Source: Parus major | Lineage: Eukaryota; Chordata; Aves; Passeriformes; Paridae | Assembly (NCBI RefSeq): GCF_001522545.3 | Contig: NC_031770.1 | Span: forward strand, 106,184,130-106,248,129 | DNA: 64,000 nt | Reading direction: 5' to 3' | Part shown: positions 19,101 through 34,100 of the stretch, in pieces | Position numbering within the stretch: the stretch's first letter is position 1 | Layout: each line of letters opens with the position of its first letter | Translations under genes and position numbers: made by a program | The notes under the pieces: generated by a model | The model's input: only the letters and a program-made list of their open reading frames with translations | What the model was told of the DNA's origin: nothing | Databases searched by the model: none

Positions 19101-22100
19101 ACAATGCTACTTCTGCCCTTTCCCCCCAAAGTGGATGGAAGTGTTTGTTAAACCAAGATGCAGAAATCTTGGTTAGTCCTTTACCGGGTACTAAGCCAAT
19201 GTCATTTGTGCAAGTTATCTGCCAGAACGTGCCCATGTGCCAGCAAAAGGGGCCACACAGCTAATCCCAGTGGGAGAGCAGCATTCCTCATCAGAAGCCA
19301 GGACCCACTGCACCAACATGTCCATGGAGCACCTTGACTCACCATTTTGTACATTTTGAACTGGGAGTTGGATTTGGGGCTGAACAATTTATCAGATCCA
19401 GAAGACACAAACTGTTTAACCATGTAGGTGAGCAGCAGGAAGTCATTGAAAAGGAATCCATACAGCTCCTTACTGCTCTTGGCCTTGTACAGCTTCCCAC
19501 TGTGCAGGAGCTTCCGTGGTCCCAAGCAGTTTGTGAGGGAGTTGAACACGGGTTGCTGTGAAGAGACAAAACCCATTAGCAGCAGCAAGTCTGTGTAGTC
19601 ATCAGCTCCTGCTTCTCCTCACTGAGGAGATTGACCAAGCTGCTGAAAATGCTTTTCTCTTTTGTTTAATGAATTCCATTATAAATGAAAAGAAGGGAAC
19701 TGTTCTGTGATCAGCCATGGCAACAGCACAACCCTCACCTCAGAGGAGATTTCAGATTTACCAAAATCACACAGAGAGATGACCAGATGTAGGCATTTAC
19801 TGCATGGCCACTTCTGTGCTGTCCAGAGGCTCTGTTCAAGAAGAGGCTGCACAGGCTGCAGTCAGCTCACCTCTTACAGGTGATTGGGTGGTGGAACCAG
19901 GACAGACATTCTGGGTCTGTCAAGCCCTGGTTAGTTAAGCAGTGGAGAACTGTCACACACACCTCAGTGTGGAGGCTGTCCTTAAAGGTACAGGAGCCTG
20001 AATACCACATATCCTTGAGGATCTGGCACTGAGGGCTGCTGTTCCCTTCCTGCTTGAAGGAAAATCCTGGGAAACACACACTAAGTAAAATCCTTCATAG
20101 TGGCAGCATGATCACAGACAGAAGAGTTAATTCTATCTGTTTAATGGTCTAAATGGTACCAGTTTTTAAGCTGGTAAATCAAGATTTGCCTGCCACTACA
20201 GTAATGCAAAAACAATGGTTCATCACATTATGGCTGGTGAGTGGAATTCCATAAAAGCTGCCTGTCTAGAGCTCAGCAGTGGATCATGCTCCAATAAGGA
20301 ATGTGAGCAAGGACTCCCATTCCCTCCCCAGCCTTTCTGAAATGACTCAAAAGCCCTGCAGAGCATCAGTGTAGGTACCTCAGCAAGGCCTTCACACTGG
20401 ACATGGGCCTGGATCCATTCCAGCCTGTCCGAGTTCTCCTTCTCGCGCACGCCCTCGTTCACCTGGGAGCACAACTCCTCCGCACGCTCCAGGGCAAGCC
20501 GGAGGTTACTGTGATCTGGGTGGCTCTCTGGAGTGTTCTCTAGAATCTGCCATGGATCAAAGAGGGGAGAAAACAAGATAAAAAGCACAGGTAAAACAAG
20601 GTGCCTGTCAGAGAAATCCCCAAAAAGGGACAAGCCTTTATCTTGGCTTTTGCTATGGAGATCTAACTCCAAGCATTCAGCTACAAAACCTCACTTGGGG
20701 TACTCACACTCTTTATGAGCAGAGGGTAGCGCGTTATCCTTTGCATGGGTTTCAGGAGGAAGCTGGAGAGGGGCATTCCTTTGCAGCGAGGGTCCAGGGC
20801 AAGTTTCTGTGGTGCAACCCAGAGATTTAGCAGAGACACTGCATTAGTCATCAGAAAGTAGTTGCATCTCTGGCACTGAATACTGAAAATTCTCTGATCA
20901 GACTCATTTTTCCAGGCATTCCAAGAGATCTTGGATTTTTTCAGTAAGTAAACACTACTTGTATCTAGAACAAAGAGGAAAGCTGGCAGTGTCATCGCAC
21001 CCAGATGCTTTGCCAGCATAAATCACAGGGCTATTGTTGATGCAAAATCCTTACATTCAAAACTGTTCCAGCTTTTATTTTGACACCATAGGCTCCACTC
21101 AGTTGAAAAAGAATAAAGCAATGAAAGAAACAAATGCCTGATGTCAACTGTTCTGGCAATTTTCCTTTTATGGCCTAAGTAAATTAGCTAGAGAGAAAAT
21201 AAAGAGCACACACAGTGTTAGCCATGGTCACCGTGCAAATACACCTTGGAAGCTTCTTAGCTATTTTTGCAGGATTTTACTCTTCTAGGTTATATTGATG
21301 TGGTCAATGCTGGTTAGATGGGCTCCTGTCATTGAGGAAAGGAGAGGGTACAAAAGCTACTGAATCAGATACCTTTAAGTAGTCTTTGAAATCGGCATCT
21401 TCATCAGTTTTCTGCTGCAGCAGGGACGCTCCGTTGAGCTGGCAGCTGCAGAAGCGAATGTAGGCCTGCATGTGGGACAGCTCTGCTGCCAGGATGTCCC
21501 CGATCATCTGCACCGGCATCTTCTCACCTCCCGTTTTCTTACGCACCCGCAAGGCTCTGCAGACAGGAAAGAGATCACCATCCAACTCTGCTGCCAAGCC
21601 TGTGAGGCCTAAATCACAACCCTTACAGATCCACCTCTGAAAGGACACAAATCTGGCAGGTGAATTTCCTTACACAGCATAAGCACTTCCAGGAGGTGCT
21701 GGAGTCCTGCCTGAAACCCCAGGAAGTCACTGACACCACACCCTGAGCTGAAGAATCTCCCTGATGGGGTCTGGGGGGCTGGGACTCTCCACTGAGGTTT
21801 CTGGGGCAATCAGCATCAATCTCTACAGTCAATCAGCATCCCATTCAGTGAATTATTAGCCACTGTACCTTTCTAAAGATTATTTTTAGACAATAAAAGG
21901 TTACTTTGCAGAAAACTGGAAAGAAAAGCTCCCATGCATATACTTTTGTGTAGGGTCTGTTTCTAAGGTATTACAGCAAGTGTACATCTGTTCTTGCTGT
22001 TTATTTCTCCCTGTCTCTTATTACAGCTCCTTTTGAAGCAGTCTGACTGCATTTAGCTGTTCTGAATGCAAGCATGCACAGGAAATAATCAGCAAGGACA

Positions 22101-25100
22101 GAACATTGACTGTAAACCCAGAAAACTTCCTGGGGGAAGAACAACAGAATAATGAGAAGGAAAATATAAGACCGCAGGCAAGTACTCACTTCAGTAACTT
22201 TGTATTTGACATGATGACTTCCTTCCAGTTAACAAAGATCAGCCCCATTTCTCCTTCTGTGAGACAGCCTGAACCAGCCATTGGTTTTTGGAAAACCTGC
22301 AGCCAAAAAATGAGCAATTCTTCAGAGAACAGAAACAGCCCAGCCTCTTGCTTAGCCCAGCAGTGACATTTTATGAATGCTCAGTGTCTTAATTTCTCTG
22401 CAGTTAAAAGCAATTCCTTACAAGCACTTGTGACAGCTGTTTCCCCTGAGCGTGTGACCCATTCTGCCACCGGCATCAGCACTTGCAAAGCGAGGACAAG
22501 CACTGGGATCTGCAGGCTGACAGCTCAGAAGAGCATTCCCATGATTTCAGAGTTAATCACTACACAAATTACACTCAGGCACTGCTCCTGTCCCCTGACC
22601 CAGAGCACTCATGGTCACCCTGTGTGCAGAACCACAGCTGCTCTCAGGAGCCCTCAGCACCTCATCTCTGGGGAGCAGAGACTATTTAACATCTGCCACT
22701 TCACCACACCATTGTTCTGTACAGAGAGGTCAAGTTGGGTGCCCAAGAGCCCTTAATGCTGGTCTGTCCCTGCCCTGCTGAGGGAGGTGGTCTTGCTTCC
22801 AGAAATAAAACTGGGGAGAAGGCACATGATAAGCTTTAATGGTGCTTCTACAGCTCTGTGCAGCTCTGCTCGACACCTGGCCCCAGCCCATCACCCTTTT
22901 CTTGAGCCTGAACACCTAAGAACAGGATTTGGAAAACAGGAGGGTCTTTGTAAGCTGATGGGTTTCACAAAATGGTGCTTTTGCCTGGTGAGCAGCCACA
23001 TATCACTCACTGTAAAGGGAGGTGCCCATACCTTTCTTCCTCCATCATCTCACAATTCATAACAAGCCCGTTATTGTTATTATTCAGTACAGAGGTGTTC
23101 TTTTTCCAAATGAATTTTCACATCCAAGACATCTCACCTCTACAACGAGCTGCAGATCATCCATGTACCTCTCTTCAGTCTGAATGAGCTCATGAATGTA
23201 GCCCTGCCTTTTCCTTTCCATGGGCTGCATGGTGTCAAGGCTCTGGAGATCAGCACACCCTGCAGGAAGTAAGTCAGGAGTTCAGATCCCACTCAAGGCA
23301 TCAAATCTGATCAATTAACAAAACTGCACCAGCATTCAGCAGTCTGTGTCTCAGACTATACAGGCACTGGTAAACCCTCTCTGCAGTAGCAGCGGGATTC
23401 AAGATCAAGTGATGTAGCAATCAACCCCCTCCCTTCTTTGTGCCACTTTTCAGTCTATCACCTTTTAATTTCTTTGTTCACCCCCTGTACTGTGATGCAG
23501 AGTAAGAGTTCCTGACTTCTTGCCACTCCATTTGTCTCATGGTTTTTCTCATGTCTTCTGCCACATTAATTTGAAACTGTGATTTTCTCTTACCTTGAGC
23601 AATGTCTTTTTTAGACTTGGTGATCTTAAAGGTCTTTTCCAACCTTAATGGTTCTATGATTCTAAGTTGTCTTTTGTGAGATGAAGTAATAGAAAATGTG
23701 GCTGGTTCTGACTTAGGACATTGCACCTTTAACCCCCACCCCATTTCTGAAGTTCTCTTGCCTTAGTTATTAATTTTTAATACAAACTCCACCACCAATT
23801 TGTAAAGCTGTAACACATAGTATTATAGCTGTGTAACTTCAAAGCTGCCCAACTTTTTTTTTTTCCTCAAAATGAGCTGGAAATATATTGAATTATTTTT
23901 ATGCATCAAGGATGAGGAATCAAAATCATGCACAGGAACACACCGACAGTCAATGACACCAATCCCAAGTTTCTGTCAGGACATGCAGACCCTGCAGCTT
24001 CACACAACTCTATCTCTACTGGATGTTAGTAAACAAGACAACAGTGTTCAAACTTTAGTAGCCAAACCAAAAACTGGTAAAACCAAAGTGGTGAATGTGT
24101 TTAACTGGGTAAAGGAGAGCACAGAAAGTCAATCTGATCCCTCTGCCAGCCATCACACAGCAGAGTATTGCAAAGCAGCAGGGTGGGGGAAAAGGGAAAA
24201 GAAAGGCACAATTACAGAGCGTTTGAGAACATCCATTGATCACTGGATGTGATGGCATCAGACTGCAATACCAGGTGAACTGGGGGTTTTGCAGGATAGC
24301 AGAAAGGACATCGCAGGAACTCACTTAGATCCGGCAGTTCTAGAGGAACAATACTTCATGAAGGTTTACAGGAGTCGTGAAAGGCAGAATGACCTACAGC
24401 AGGAAGGGCTGTGTCTCCCTGACACTCCTGGTACACAAGGATGTGACTATTCACTGCCATGGTACAGATCTGCTCATGGGAAGGCGAGTTAGTAATAAAT
24501 TTGAGGGAAAAAACCAAGAAACACTAAACATTAGGCTGAACTTGATGTGACAGTGGCTTAATGGGAGCCTCACAGGCTCCTGAGCTCCCAGCTACACCAG
24601 CATCAAGGTGTGCTGAAAGAACAGCTGTCAGCAGAAGAGAAACTCTTGCCAAGTGAAATTTTAGGACACCATAACAAGGAAACCCTTTGAACAACACAAA
24701 GAAGTAAAATAGCAAAGACAACAGCTAGATTGAAAGTCAGGACTTTTCAGTTCTGTTTTACACCCTAAGGAGGATCACAGATCTTAAGCTTTCTGACAAG
24801 GTTTGAAAAAACACTTTTTTAGAAGAGATGAGGGACTGAAGCTCTTTTGATCACACAGAATACTCCTGGCCTTAGTTATCCCCAAAGCTACAACCAGGCC
24901 AAAATTAGATGAGCAAAAAGGAGTAAAGTTACTGATAAAAGTGATTCCTGCTAAGTTTGATGTCTTAGTCCATTGAGACAGTTTGTAGCCAATGGGCTAC
25001 TTCTGGATTCTTGTGCCACTCTTCAGTCTGGACAGGACTGACTTTAAGCCCATCTGGTTACTAAGTCATGAAATTTTAGGATAATCCAAGGGCTTTCACA

Positions 25101-28100
25101 GTAACCAGGTATTAATTGTCCAGATTTGGAAGTCCCACTTTGGTCAGTGGCTCCCTTTCCTACTGCAAGGTGCAGTCCTGTGACAGAAGCAGGGATGGAC
25201 TGAAGCTCCTGTTGGCTTCCTGTGTCCCAGCTGCTGGAACAACCCACATGCTGGGATTTAGGTCTGTCTCATGCCGACTACTGAAAGTTGAGGCCAAGCC
25301 TGGGACAGAAATGGGCTTATTTTATGCATTAAAATAGATTTGGTTCATAAACTTGCTATCAGATGCAAAAATGCACTTATATTACCTGGCTCATGTGCTA
25401 ACCTTGTGTTTGGACTGTCAGCTTCTGGGATGAAGGGACAAATGCTATTTTGTATTTAGCATTTTATATAATTTTATTTAAACACTAGTGTTTGCTGGTG
25501 AATACACTCCCAATTTTGATTGGTCTGATGATACTGGCATAAGAACACATTATGCAATCCCCACGTTTGATTTTACAGGAAGAATTCAGGCATTTGAGTC
25601 TGAAGGGAAAAACAAAAATCTAAGAAAGAGAATAAACCAGCCTAACGAGAGCATTTGCCGATGTTTTCCTAAGTGGCCACAGCAGCCCATGGGGTCACCG
25701 GTGCTGAAAGGGTGGAGCTACATCTCCACCCTTTCTCCTCCCACATTGTTTTCCCTCCTTTCCTTGCATCAATTCTGGCACTTATCTGACTCCCTGCTCA
25801 CATGCTGGCAGCAAATAAATCCCAAAGGGGGATAAAGAAGACAGAAGTTTTCTGCTGGTTTAACAGCCAGGAGTGTGCATGGAAACAGTAAAATTGCCTT
25901 GTTTGGCAGCAGAAAGCTCTTGGCTTGGCTTCCCTCTGGTGAAGCTTCATCCCAAAGTCCTCAGGCAGCAGAGAACTGCTCTGGAAGAGCAGTGGGATTT
26001 CTGGGCGTGTCTGCAGCAAGGAATTGCAGCTCCTCACCTGCTCTGCTAACCAGGAGGGACACCTGCCCTCTGGAGGAAAAGCCAGCCTGCAGGGCTTTCA
26101 GCCAGCTTGGGGCACAGCCTGCCCAGCTCCCTCTCCTGAACTTCCACCAGAGCGAGCAGTGGCTGTCTGGAACCTTGGAAATTTGGGGCACAGCAACAGA
26201 GAGATGCCTACACTGACTGTGGTGCCCTCTGGGCTAAATCCTGCTCTCTGAGCTGAGGAAACAGCTGCCAGGGTAAAACAACCTGGAGAGTTTATAAACA
26301 GGAAATCCCAGTCTCTGAAGTTATGTTTAAAATTATACTTTCTAAATATACCTGAACAAGAAGTATTTTTTCCTACTAACATAACTACCCCTGCATGGAA
26401 AACTACTGAGTTTCACAGTGAAAAGATGTTTGCCTCCACAGGACATTCAAAGCCCTGAAAAACAGGAGGGGCTGGGGGAGAAAACCTTCCCAATTATTAA
26501 CTTTTTGGGTATGAGCACATTCAAGAGGAAGAGGGACAGTTTCTGAAGACAGGAAATCCTCCAATGAAAGACAGAGGAGTAACACCTATCACTATTTTCC
26601 CAACAGACTTTCCCACTCAATGGACAGGGGAAAAAAACCTGCAAGTTTAAAGTGACTATTTTTTATTTGACCACCGAAGACTCTTTAGGGATAGAGATGA
26701 GGTTTAGATTTGATATTGGGAAAAATTTCTTCATGGAAAGGGCTATAAAACACTGGAACAGGCTGCCCAGGGAAGTGGTGGAACCACCATCCCTGGAAAC
26801 GTTAAAAAAGCATATTGAGATGGCACTTTAGGATGTGGTTTATTTCTGTTAGGTTAATGATTTGACTTGATGATCTTAAAGGTCTTTTCCAACCTTAATG
26901 ATTTCATGATTCTATACAAACTGTTTTTAAAAGGAAATGTTTTGTTTAGGGTTGGGTTTTTTTTTGGAAGGGTTGTTTATTTGTTTTAATTGTTTGTTTG
27001 ACTCTGGAGCCAGCTGACATGGCTGCAAAAAACAGGTAAGGGTTGGGGGTTATTTTCCTGGTTATTTTCCTAGCCTGCCATAGAAAGGCCATGTGTCCCC
27101 TTAAGGACCAGGGGCTGGCATTAGCACAGTCCCTTCAGTAGAGTCAGAGAGCAGCTGATGGCATCAGGGGACACCACCATGGCAGGTACAAGCTCTGCAG
27201 GCACACACAAGGCCAACGCACTTGAACACACTCCTGTCACTCCTGGAGCCACCAGCAGCCTCTGAAACCCACAAAAGGAACAAATCCAAGAAATCTGCCA
27301 CTGTGGAAAAGGCAGTTTCCATCAGGCCCTGGGAGAAATAATAAAAACTTTTATCCAATCTCCCCTAATCAGTAAACACAGGACACTGTGCTACAACAGA
27401 GGAAATTTATGAATTAATTTTCAAGAGGTAAAAAGCAAAATCAAGTCACTCTATCACAGGCGACACAATGCTCATTCCAAGCTATTCAGCTGGAAAAAAA
27501 ATCCTCTGTAGATGGACAAAAAACCACAACAGACAAACTAGATCCTTTCATGTGTCCCTTTAATAAAATACATTTGCATAGTTATCTTACAACTTTGTTC
27601 AAATCCAAAGGTGAACAATTGCCTCATGCTAAGCACAGCCACATTCGCGTGTCTCCACAACCGTCCCCACAGGTGCCACTCAAGCTTGGGAAGGACAAGA
27701 GGGGTTTTAAGGCAGCACACACCAGAACGCAGCACTTTTATTGGTTCATTACACTGAAGTAGCATGACCCTGCCACAGCTCCTGCTGCAGCCCAAGGAGA
27801 GTCTCTGCATTCCTAGGAGCAGACTTATTTACAGGTGTTTCCAACCCTGCCCAGGAGAATCACACAGGAATACGATCTGACAAAGCACTGAGAGGACAGA
27901 AATGTTCAGTGACCAGGGGGAGGTGTTCCAGTTATTGGTGTGTAACTTTCTGATGGAGCTTTGTGCCACCTGCTCCTGACTGCACCATTAACCATGTGGA
28001 GAAGGTGCTTTGGATGCTCCCAGCCCTGCCTCTGGTCCCAGTGGTGGCACAAGACCTTCCTGCGTGGATCCAGCTCCGGATCAGGAACTAAGCTTGTGTC

Positions 28101-31100
28101 AGAAAGGCTGCTGTGGATTGTTAGTCCATTATGCAAACCAGACAGCTACAGAAGTAGTGTTTTGGTACCCGTTCTTGTGCATTTACAGCACTGTTTGCTT
28201 CTCACCCCCAGTGACACCAGGGCCCCTATTCTCTGCTGGCCCACAACAACATTTAGCAAGTACCACACTGCAGGCAACAGCAAACAGTGTATTTTGCTTT
28301 CCATGTTCCCTTCAGGTTTAGTTTTTAACCTTGTGTGGCTCTCAGGAACTTTTAGACTCTCAGCTCTTGCCTGGGAACCATGAGTTCAGCAAAGGACTCT
28401 ATTTTCCACCTTGCCCTTAGTTCCACAGCCAACCTTTTTCACCCAAATAAGGGTAATTGGACTGGCTGGGATGAACAGGTGAACTCAACTCTATGGTTTT
28501 TTATTAACAAAGGGGTGGATTGCTCACAACCACAGAAAAAGTAGCATTTTTAAAAGTAAAAGTCGGACTTAAATGCAGCTTCCAATAGCCACACTGCTTC
28601 ATTAATACAGTATATTATTTTAAAATAATCTTGCTGTAAATAAATCCTTGGCATAGTCTTTCCTTTGTGGGTATCCAACTCTTTCTGCACCACTGTGAAG
28701 GGGAGCAGAGCTCTCAGGCAACTGCCCTGGAGCTCTGCTAGGCAGACTTCTGCAGTAGAGATAAACACTGAAGGAAGGGACTAAGTCTCTCTCAATCAGC
28801 ATTATTAAGGTGTGTTATTATTATATTTATTATTACACGTAAGAGAATTTAAAGTGTACTCAGCTAATACTGAAACATGAAAAGAGAGCTGTGAAAGCAC
28901 AGAATGCTTCACTTCAATACTCTTCAGTTCAGACTTAGAGGCAGTGGTTTCAATAACTGCCAATGCTCATACCTACACAGCAACACAGGGCTACCTGCGT
29001 GAAACTTTGCCAATAGTACTGCAATCTCCAAATGTAGCATTAAAAAAAAAATTAAATTAGTAGAATGCCAGCTGGTTTTGGAAAATTCCACATAAGTATA
29101 TCCTCAAATACCTCAGTGAGGATGTAAAGTTGTTTTTTTAATTTTTCAAAGACAATCAGTAGTAATCTGGCATTCAAGGAAAACTGAACGTTGATTGTCA
29201 GTGTGGCTCAAATCCCACTGGTTAACAGTGCCTTTCTGCATTTTAGAAATTACATAACTTAGAAAATCACCTAATTCTTGGACTACAGTAAGTGACTGCT
29301 CGATGCCACTGGTGCAGCATGACACATTTCAGCCTGTATTAAACAGGCTTTCCAAGACAAATTCAGAGAAGGCAATTCTGAGTGAGTAGTGTATTTTAGT
29401 AGAAACACTTCAAATATGGTTTCAGAAGGAAATCAAATCATCTGAAATATTCAAACGATTATCTAGCACATTATTTGCCTACAACATGATTTCATTCTCT
29501 TAACAAAATACTGGTTCAGACAAAATACATCCAGAATAAAAATCCATTTGTAGTTTTCTGTAGGCACATTGTGTAGTCCATATTGCACAGAAGATACATC
29601 TCTGAACTAAAGGGCACATATACATTATTTGATCAAGGATATTAAATACATAGCATTGGATTTTGGAAAAAGGCTTTTAAATCTCTGCAACTGGATTAAC
29701 CTTTTCCTGATAGTACCTTCACAACATTCATCTGTCTATATATATATGTCTATATAGTAAACAAGCAGTTTTGTAAACATTTCTGATTACATAAGTGACC
29801 TTTGATGTTTTATAACCAAGTTCAGGAAACCAACTAAATTAAATACTGTGTCTAGAGATCTCTCTTGTTGTTACAAGAGCACAGAACTATTTAATCAGAG
29901 AAGTAGTCTAGAATCAAACTAATCCTTTTATTTAAAGGGGAATCAAGGTTACAAGTTCCTCCTTCCCTCCAAAGATTATAATAAGACATGGGCAGCTCAA
30001 ACTGCACCTTATTTCCAACAGGTCAGGACTGTGGGCTGAGGAGCACAGTTCCATCCTAAACCCAAATGCTCTGCCCTCCCTCTAGGTTTTCTTAGTGTCT
30101 CTCCCCTGGCAACACCTCCTCAGCAAGGTTATCTCTGCATTAGGCTGATGCTCCATTTACCAGGAAAAGGAGCAGCAGCTTTTAGACAGTACTTTAAAAG
30201 TCACTGCAGACCATGGCCAGAGACAAACAATTCAGTACCACGAACTATTTAATGAAGAGGAGGGGCAGGGGGAGGGCCTGGTCACACAGAGGCTGTGCAA
30301 GCACTTACTGCAGCACCTAAGCACACTTGCCAGAACTGAAAGCAAATATGAACAATCAGAATTTAAAGGAGGGAGGCTGTTTAGGGATAGAATGTACTGA
30401 GCCAAAACAACCTGAATTTCTGCCATAGTACTACTGTGAAGGAAGAAAAATAATTAAAATATCCTCCACTCTACACCTAATAGTTCTTTCCCCTGTTCAA
30501 AAGGGTGTGAAAAGGCTGGATGGAGTGCACCACATCTAACCCTTAGATCTTGTATCACGTTTGTAATGACAACGACTATTAGCAGCAGACAGGTAGGGTT
30601 TGGTTCTGGATAAGCCATGAAGGCTGCCAATTTCAAAAGCTCAATATGTAAGAGATTAAATCAAGTCCATTAGAACAATAATCAACGAACATTTTAATTC
30701 TGCAAAATATGTACATTACAACATTAAAAGAACACAAGTTCCCGTTCAAAACAGCTCAGATAAACTGTGCAAATAGTGGGTCTTTGTGTGTCTGCAATCC
30801 CACCATGCAAACAATAGCTTGATATGCATGCTAATGACTACGGTTATCAATCCCAAAGGAAATACTAAAGGAAACAAGAATGAACAGCAGTGAAAGCCAC
30901 ACAAAGACCCACTATCCTTTCTGCTTTTACAAATCAACTGAAACTGTAGATCAGAAGAAAACGCACAAAAACCTAATTTCTTGATTGGATCTAACGTTCA
31001 AACGAAGCAAAACGATTGTGTCAGACACGTGAGCAGGGCTGGCCACCCTGCCTCCACACTAGTCAAACTTGGATAGTGGGTCTCTGAGGTGCTTTCACAC

Positions 31101-34100
31101 TGGAAGACAACATTGGGTCCTAAAAAAACAAAAAAAAAAAACAAAAAAAAGAAGGATAAAATGAACATAAATTTGAAGAGTGAAACATGAATTCTATGGA
31201 CAAAGACAGAACAACACCAAAAAGGTCAGAAAGGAATGATGAACATTCAACTTTCTGAAAACAGACATCACAAGCTTCCACCTTTGTCTTATATTTATAA
31301 ACACATATTTAAGTACTTGTGACCAGCCACTGCTGACTCTGAAAACCCCTGCAGTTCATTCATTTGAAGAAAATGTTTCTTCCTAAGGAAAATTTCTGTC
31401 ATGTGAACTCAACACAAGGTCAAGTCCTAAGGTTTTTTTTTTAAAGGCAATGGCAAAATTCCCTGAGACTTCAACAAAACCAGAATCTCTCCTGAGAAAC
31501 TTCTACTGGGACATTAGAAAAACAAATAAAAACTAAACTTGTAAAGAAAAATTTCATTGGAATTTATTAATATCAGCACATAAAAATTAATCTGTTCAAT
31601 TCTGCTTGAGCCTGAAAGAAATTAAAATCTTGCCTCTAGTCTCCATGGAACAGGAGGGACCACTCCCCTCAGAATCCAAGGGCTACATGGTCTGAAGAGG
31701 AACACACCTTGTGGGCAATTCAGAGACTATTCCAGACCCCAGGATTACAACCTGGAAGTGTTATCAAGCCTGACTGACAACTCACCAAATAGTTTTAGAA
31801 ATACAAAGTCACTATGTCACTATGAAGTAAGGGACTGATTTCGTATTTGATCTTTGGTAAAAGAGGTAAAATTCTGGAGCTGTTGAGTAAGTCTTAGAAT
31901 AAATCATTAATCCTTGTTAAAATATTAATGTGGAACTGGAGCAGGTGATACCTCAAAGCCACTGCTACCACGAACTGTTACTCCACGAAGAGAAATTACA
32001 TGGCAAGCACTAGAGAATTTCAAAATGTGTTGTCCATACACAGACACAGAAATGCACTGGCCATGAGCACGTCACTTCAGAAGTTGTTTTTCCACTATCA
32101 ACACCCCTGAAAGTGAGTCAACTTCATCCATCAGACGGTGTGGACAGGAATTACTAAAGATCTTTTGTGCAGGGAAATCAGCTTTTCTGGAAATACAGAT
32201 CCTTGTTGCAGGACTTGCCTCAGGTCTCCAACATGCCACATCTACAAGTAAGGTTTGGGGAAGATAAAAATGAGCTAGCTCTAGAGATATTACTACAAAC
32301 AACAACCTGGAGCTCAGGCCTGAGCACCTGAAGGAGTGACTGACATGTGAGGAACTGCAGCAGTGCTGGGCTATGGAAAGCAGAAAGAGTGAACAGAAAA
32401 CAGTCACTACACATAGATTAGAAGGAACTGGCACAACATTCAGCTCTGAGTCTCATGGGACGAGACACCTCAGGATGAACCAGAAGCCTCTCTGCACATG
32501 GAGCACAGGTGTCCCCACCTGGATGAGCTGTCCAGCCCTCAGCAAGAGCATCTGAGGGATGAACTGATCTGTAACACTAGAAGACATCTGGCAACCAAGT
32601 ATGCAGGAGCAGCTGTCTTCCCTCCTTACACTTCTACCTAACCCACCTTAAACATCCCTTGGGAAGAATGGGAAGAGAACCTGGTAGATGTGTCCTTGTC
32701 AGACCCTGGTAACATAGAAAAGATGAGACCCTTGAGAATGAATAGTTGAGTTTACCTGAGGGGTGAAAGTACCAACTACAGAAAACAAAAGGACAAAGCT
32801 CACATTGGTCCCATGGATAAGATGACAAACTTAAAAAGGTATCTCATTGAAAAAGCCAACAAATAATACGAGAACAAGTTTCCAAATGCAAAGCAGATGA
32901 AGATGGGCCAAAATAAAATTATCTCCAGACCAGGCCACTGGGAAGAACTGTGAAGTGATCAGAGCACCATGCCTACCCCCCTAACACATGTCTTGGAACA
33001 GATGGGAAGAGAACCTGGCACTACACAGGTACTGGCAACACACAAGATCTGACCTTGCATGGTTGTGCAAACACTCAAAGAACAGAAGACTGATTCTTTA
33101 TTTTAAATCTGTATTTTCAAACCTGCTGAGTACCATATTTATTATTTATGATGGCTTCTGTGCAAACATTAGAAAAATGTCATTAAATCAGAAGCAACTC
33201 TAACCACCACCACAGTCACCAGGAACATGACACCACTGTCCTGTGTTCTGCAACCATCATGTGTTTAAGAGAAACACTCAAACCTACAATACCCTGAAGT
33301 AATTTTGTATTTCTTTTTCTTTCCTTGCAGGGGTCCTATGCCAGGATGTGCAGCTACACCAAGAGGAAAAAAGGTTTTGTTCTGTTTGCAGAGCTATGTC
33401 AGCGACTTCATGTAAGGGATATCTCACTGACCCCAGCTCCCTCTTTGCTAGGGAAGTCTGCCATTATAGCAACAACTAATAGTTCCCAGAAAAGACTACA
33501 GATACAAAGGAGTATCTGGGGGAAAAACAGAATTTTCATAAGCCACAAACCTATTTCAGTAAACCAAATTTGCGTTTTCCCTTTCCAATACCATTATACT
33601 TGTTCTAGAAAATACAGCAGCAAAACTGCTATTATTCAACAGAGGCATTGTAATACTCAGATCAGCAGTTCTTAAAAATGCAACAATGCATTTTTAAAAT
33701 TATAGTCTGTCATAGCTTAAAGCTGTTCTGTAGAGGGCTACATCAACATTTCTGTGGGACAATTCCTTAGTGATTTTACAAGAAAAGTTGTGACAGTTTC
33801 TGTATTCTGTTTAAACAAGAGCAAAAAATATTCTAAGAAAACACAAGAAGTTTGGAAGTTCATTCAGGACATATTTATACATTCCTCTGATTGTAGAAGA
33901 GGTACAGAGCAGTGGCTTACTGCTCACACAACTGACCAGCAGCAGCAGCCCAGATGAAATCTGGGAAATGGTATTTGAACAGTGCTGTGCTGGAGCTACT
34001 GAGCCGTACTGGGTTTGGGCTTGAGGCAGGATTTTTCCTCAAGTTTCCAAATGCTTCTATCACAACAGAGTGGCAAAGGCCAGCAGAAAACTAGTGTGTA

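Larger units (their letters stand above)
23260..31118 (-). other. ITSN2: 3' part of the large ITSN2 SH3E-DH intron
   Basis: Holds CR1 tails at 23605-23670 and 26690-26920 and GT-rich sequence near 26940. About 28480-31118 is the candidate short-isoform 3' UTR. Frames such as 27961-28383 lack any motif. Confidence 0.6.

Noticed and set aside
25488..26216. Two + strand frames of about 115 codons
   Set aside because: Composition of random intronic sequence, no domain; the two frames overlap little and do not extend each other.
27961..28383. 140-codon + strand frame, Cys/Trp/Leu-rich
   Set aside because: No motif, no codon bias, no splice context; next to the candidate ITSN2 3' UTR.
33325..33675. 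116-codon + strand frame preceded by ttccttgcag
   Set aside because: Acceptor-like by chance; the encoded sequence has no recognisable feature and the gene here is on the other strand.
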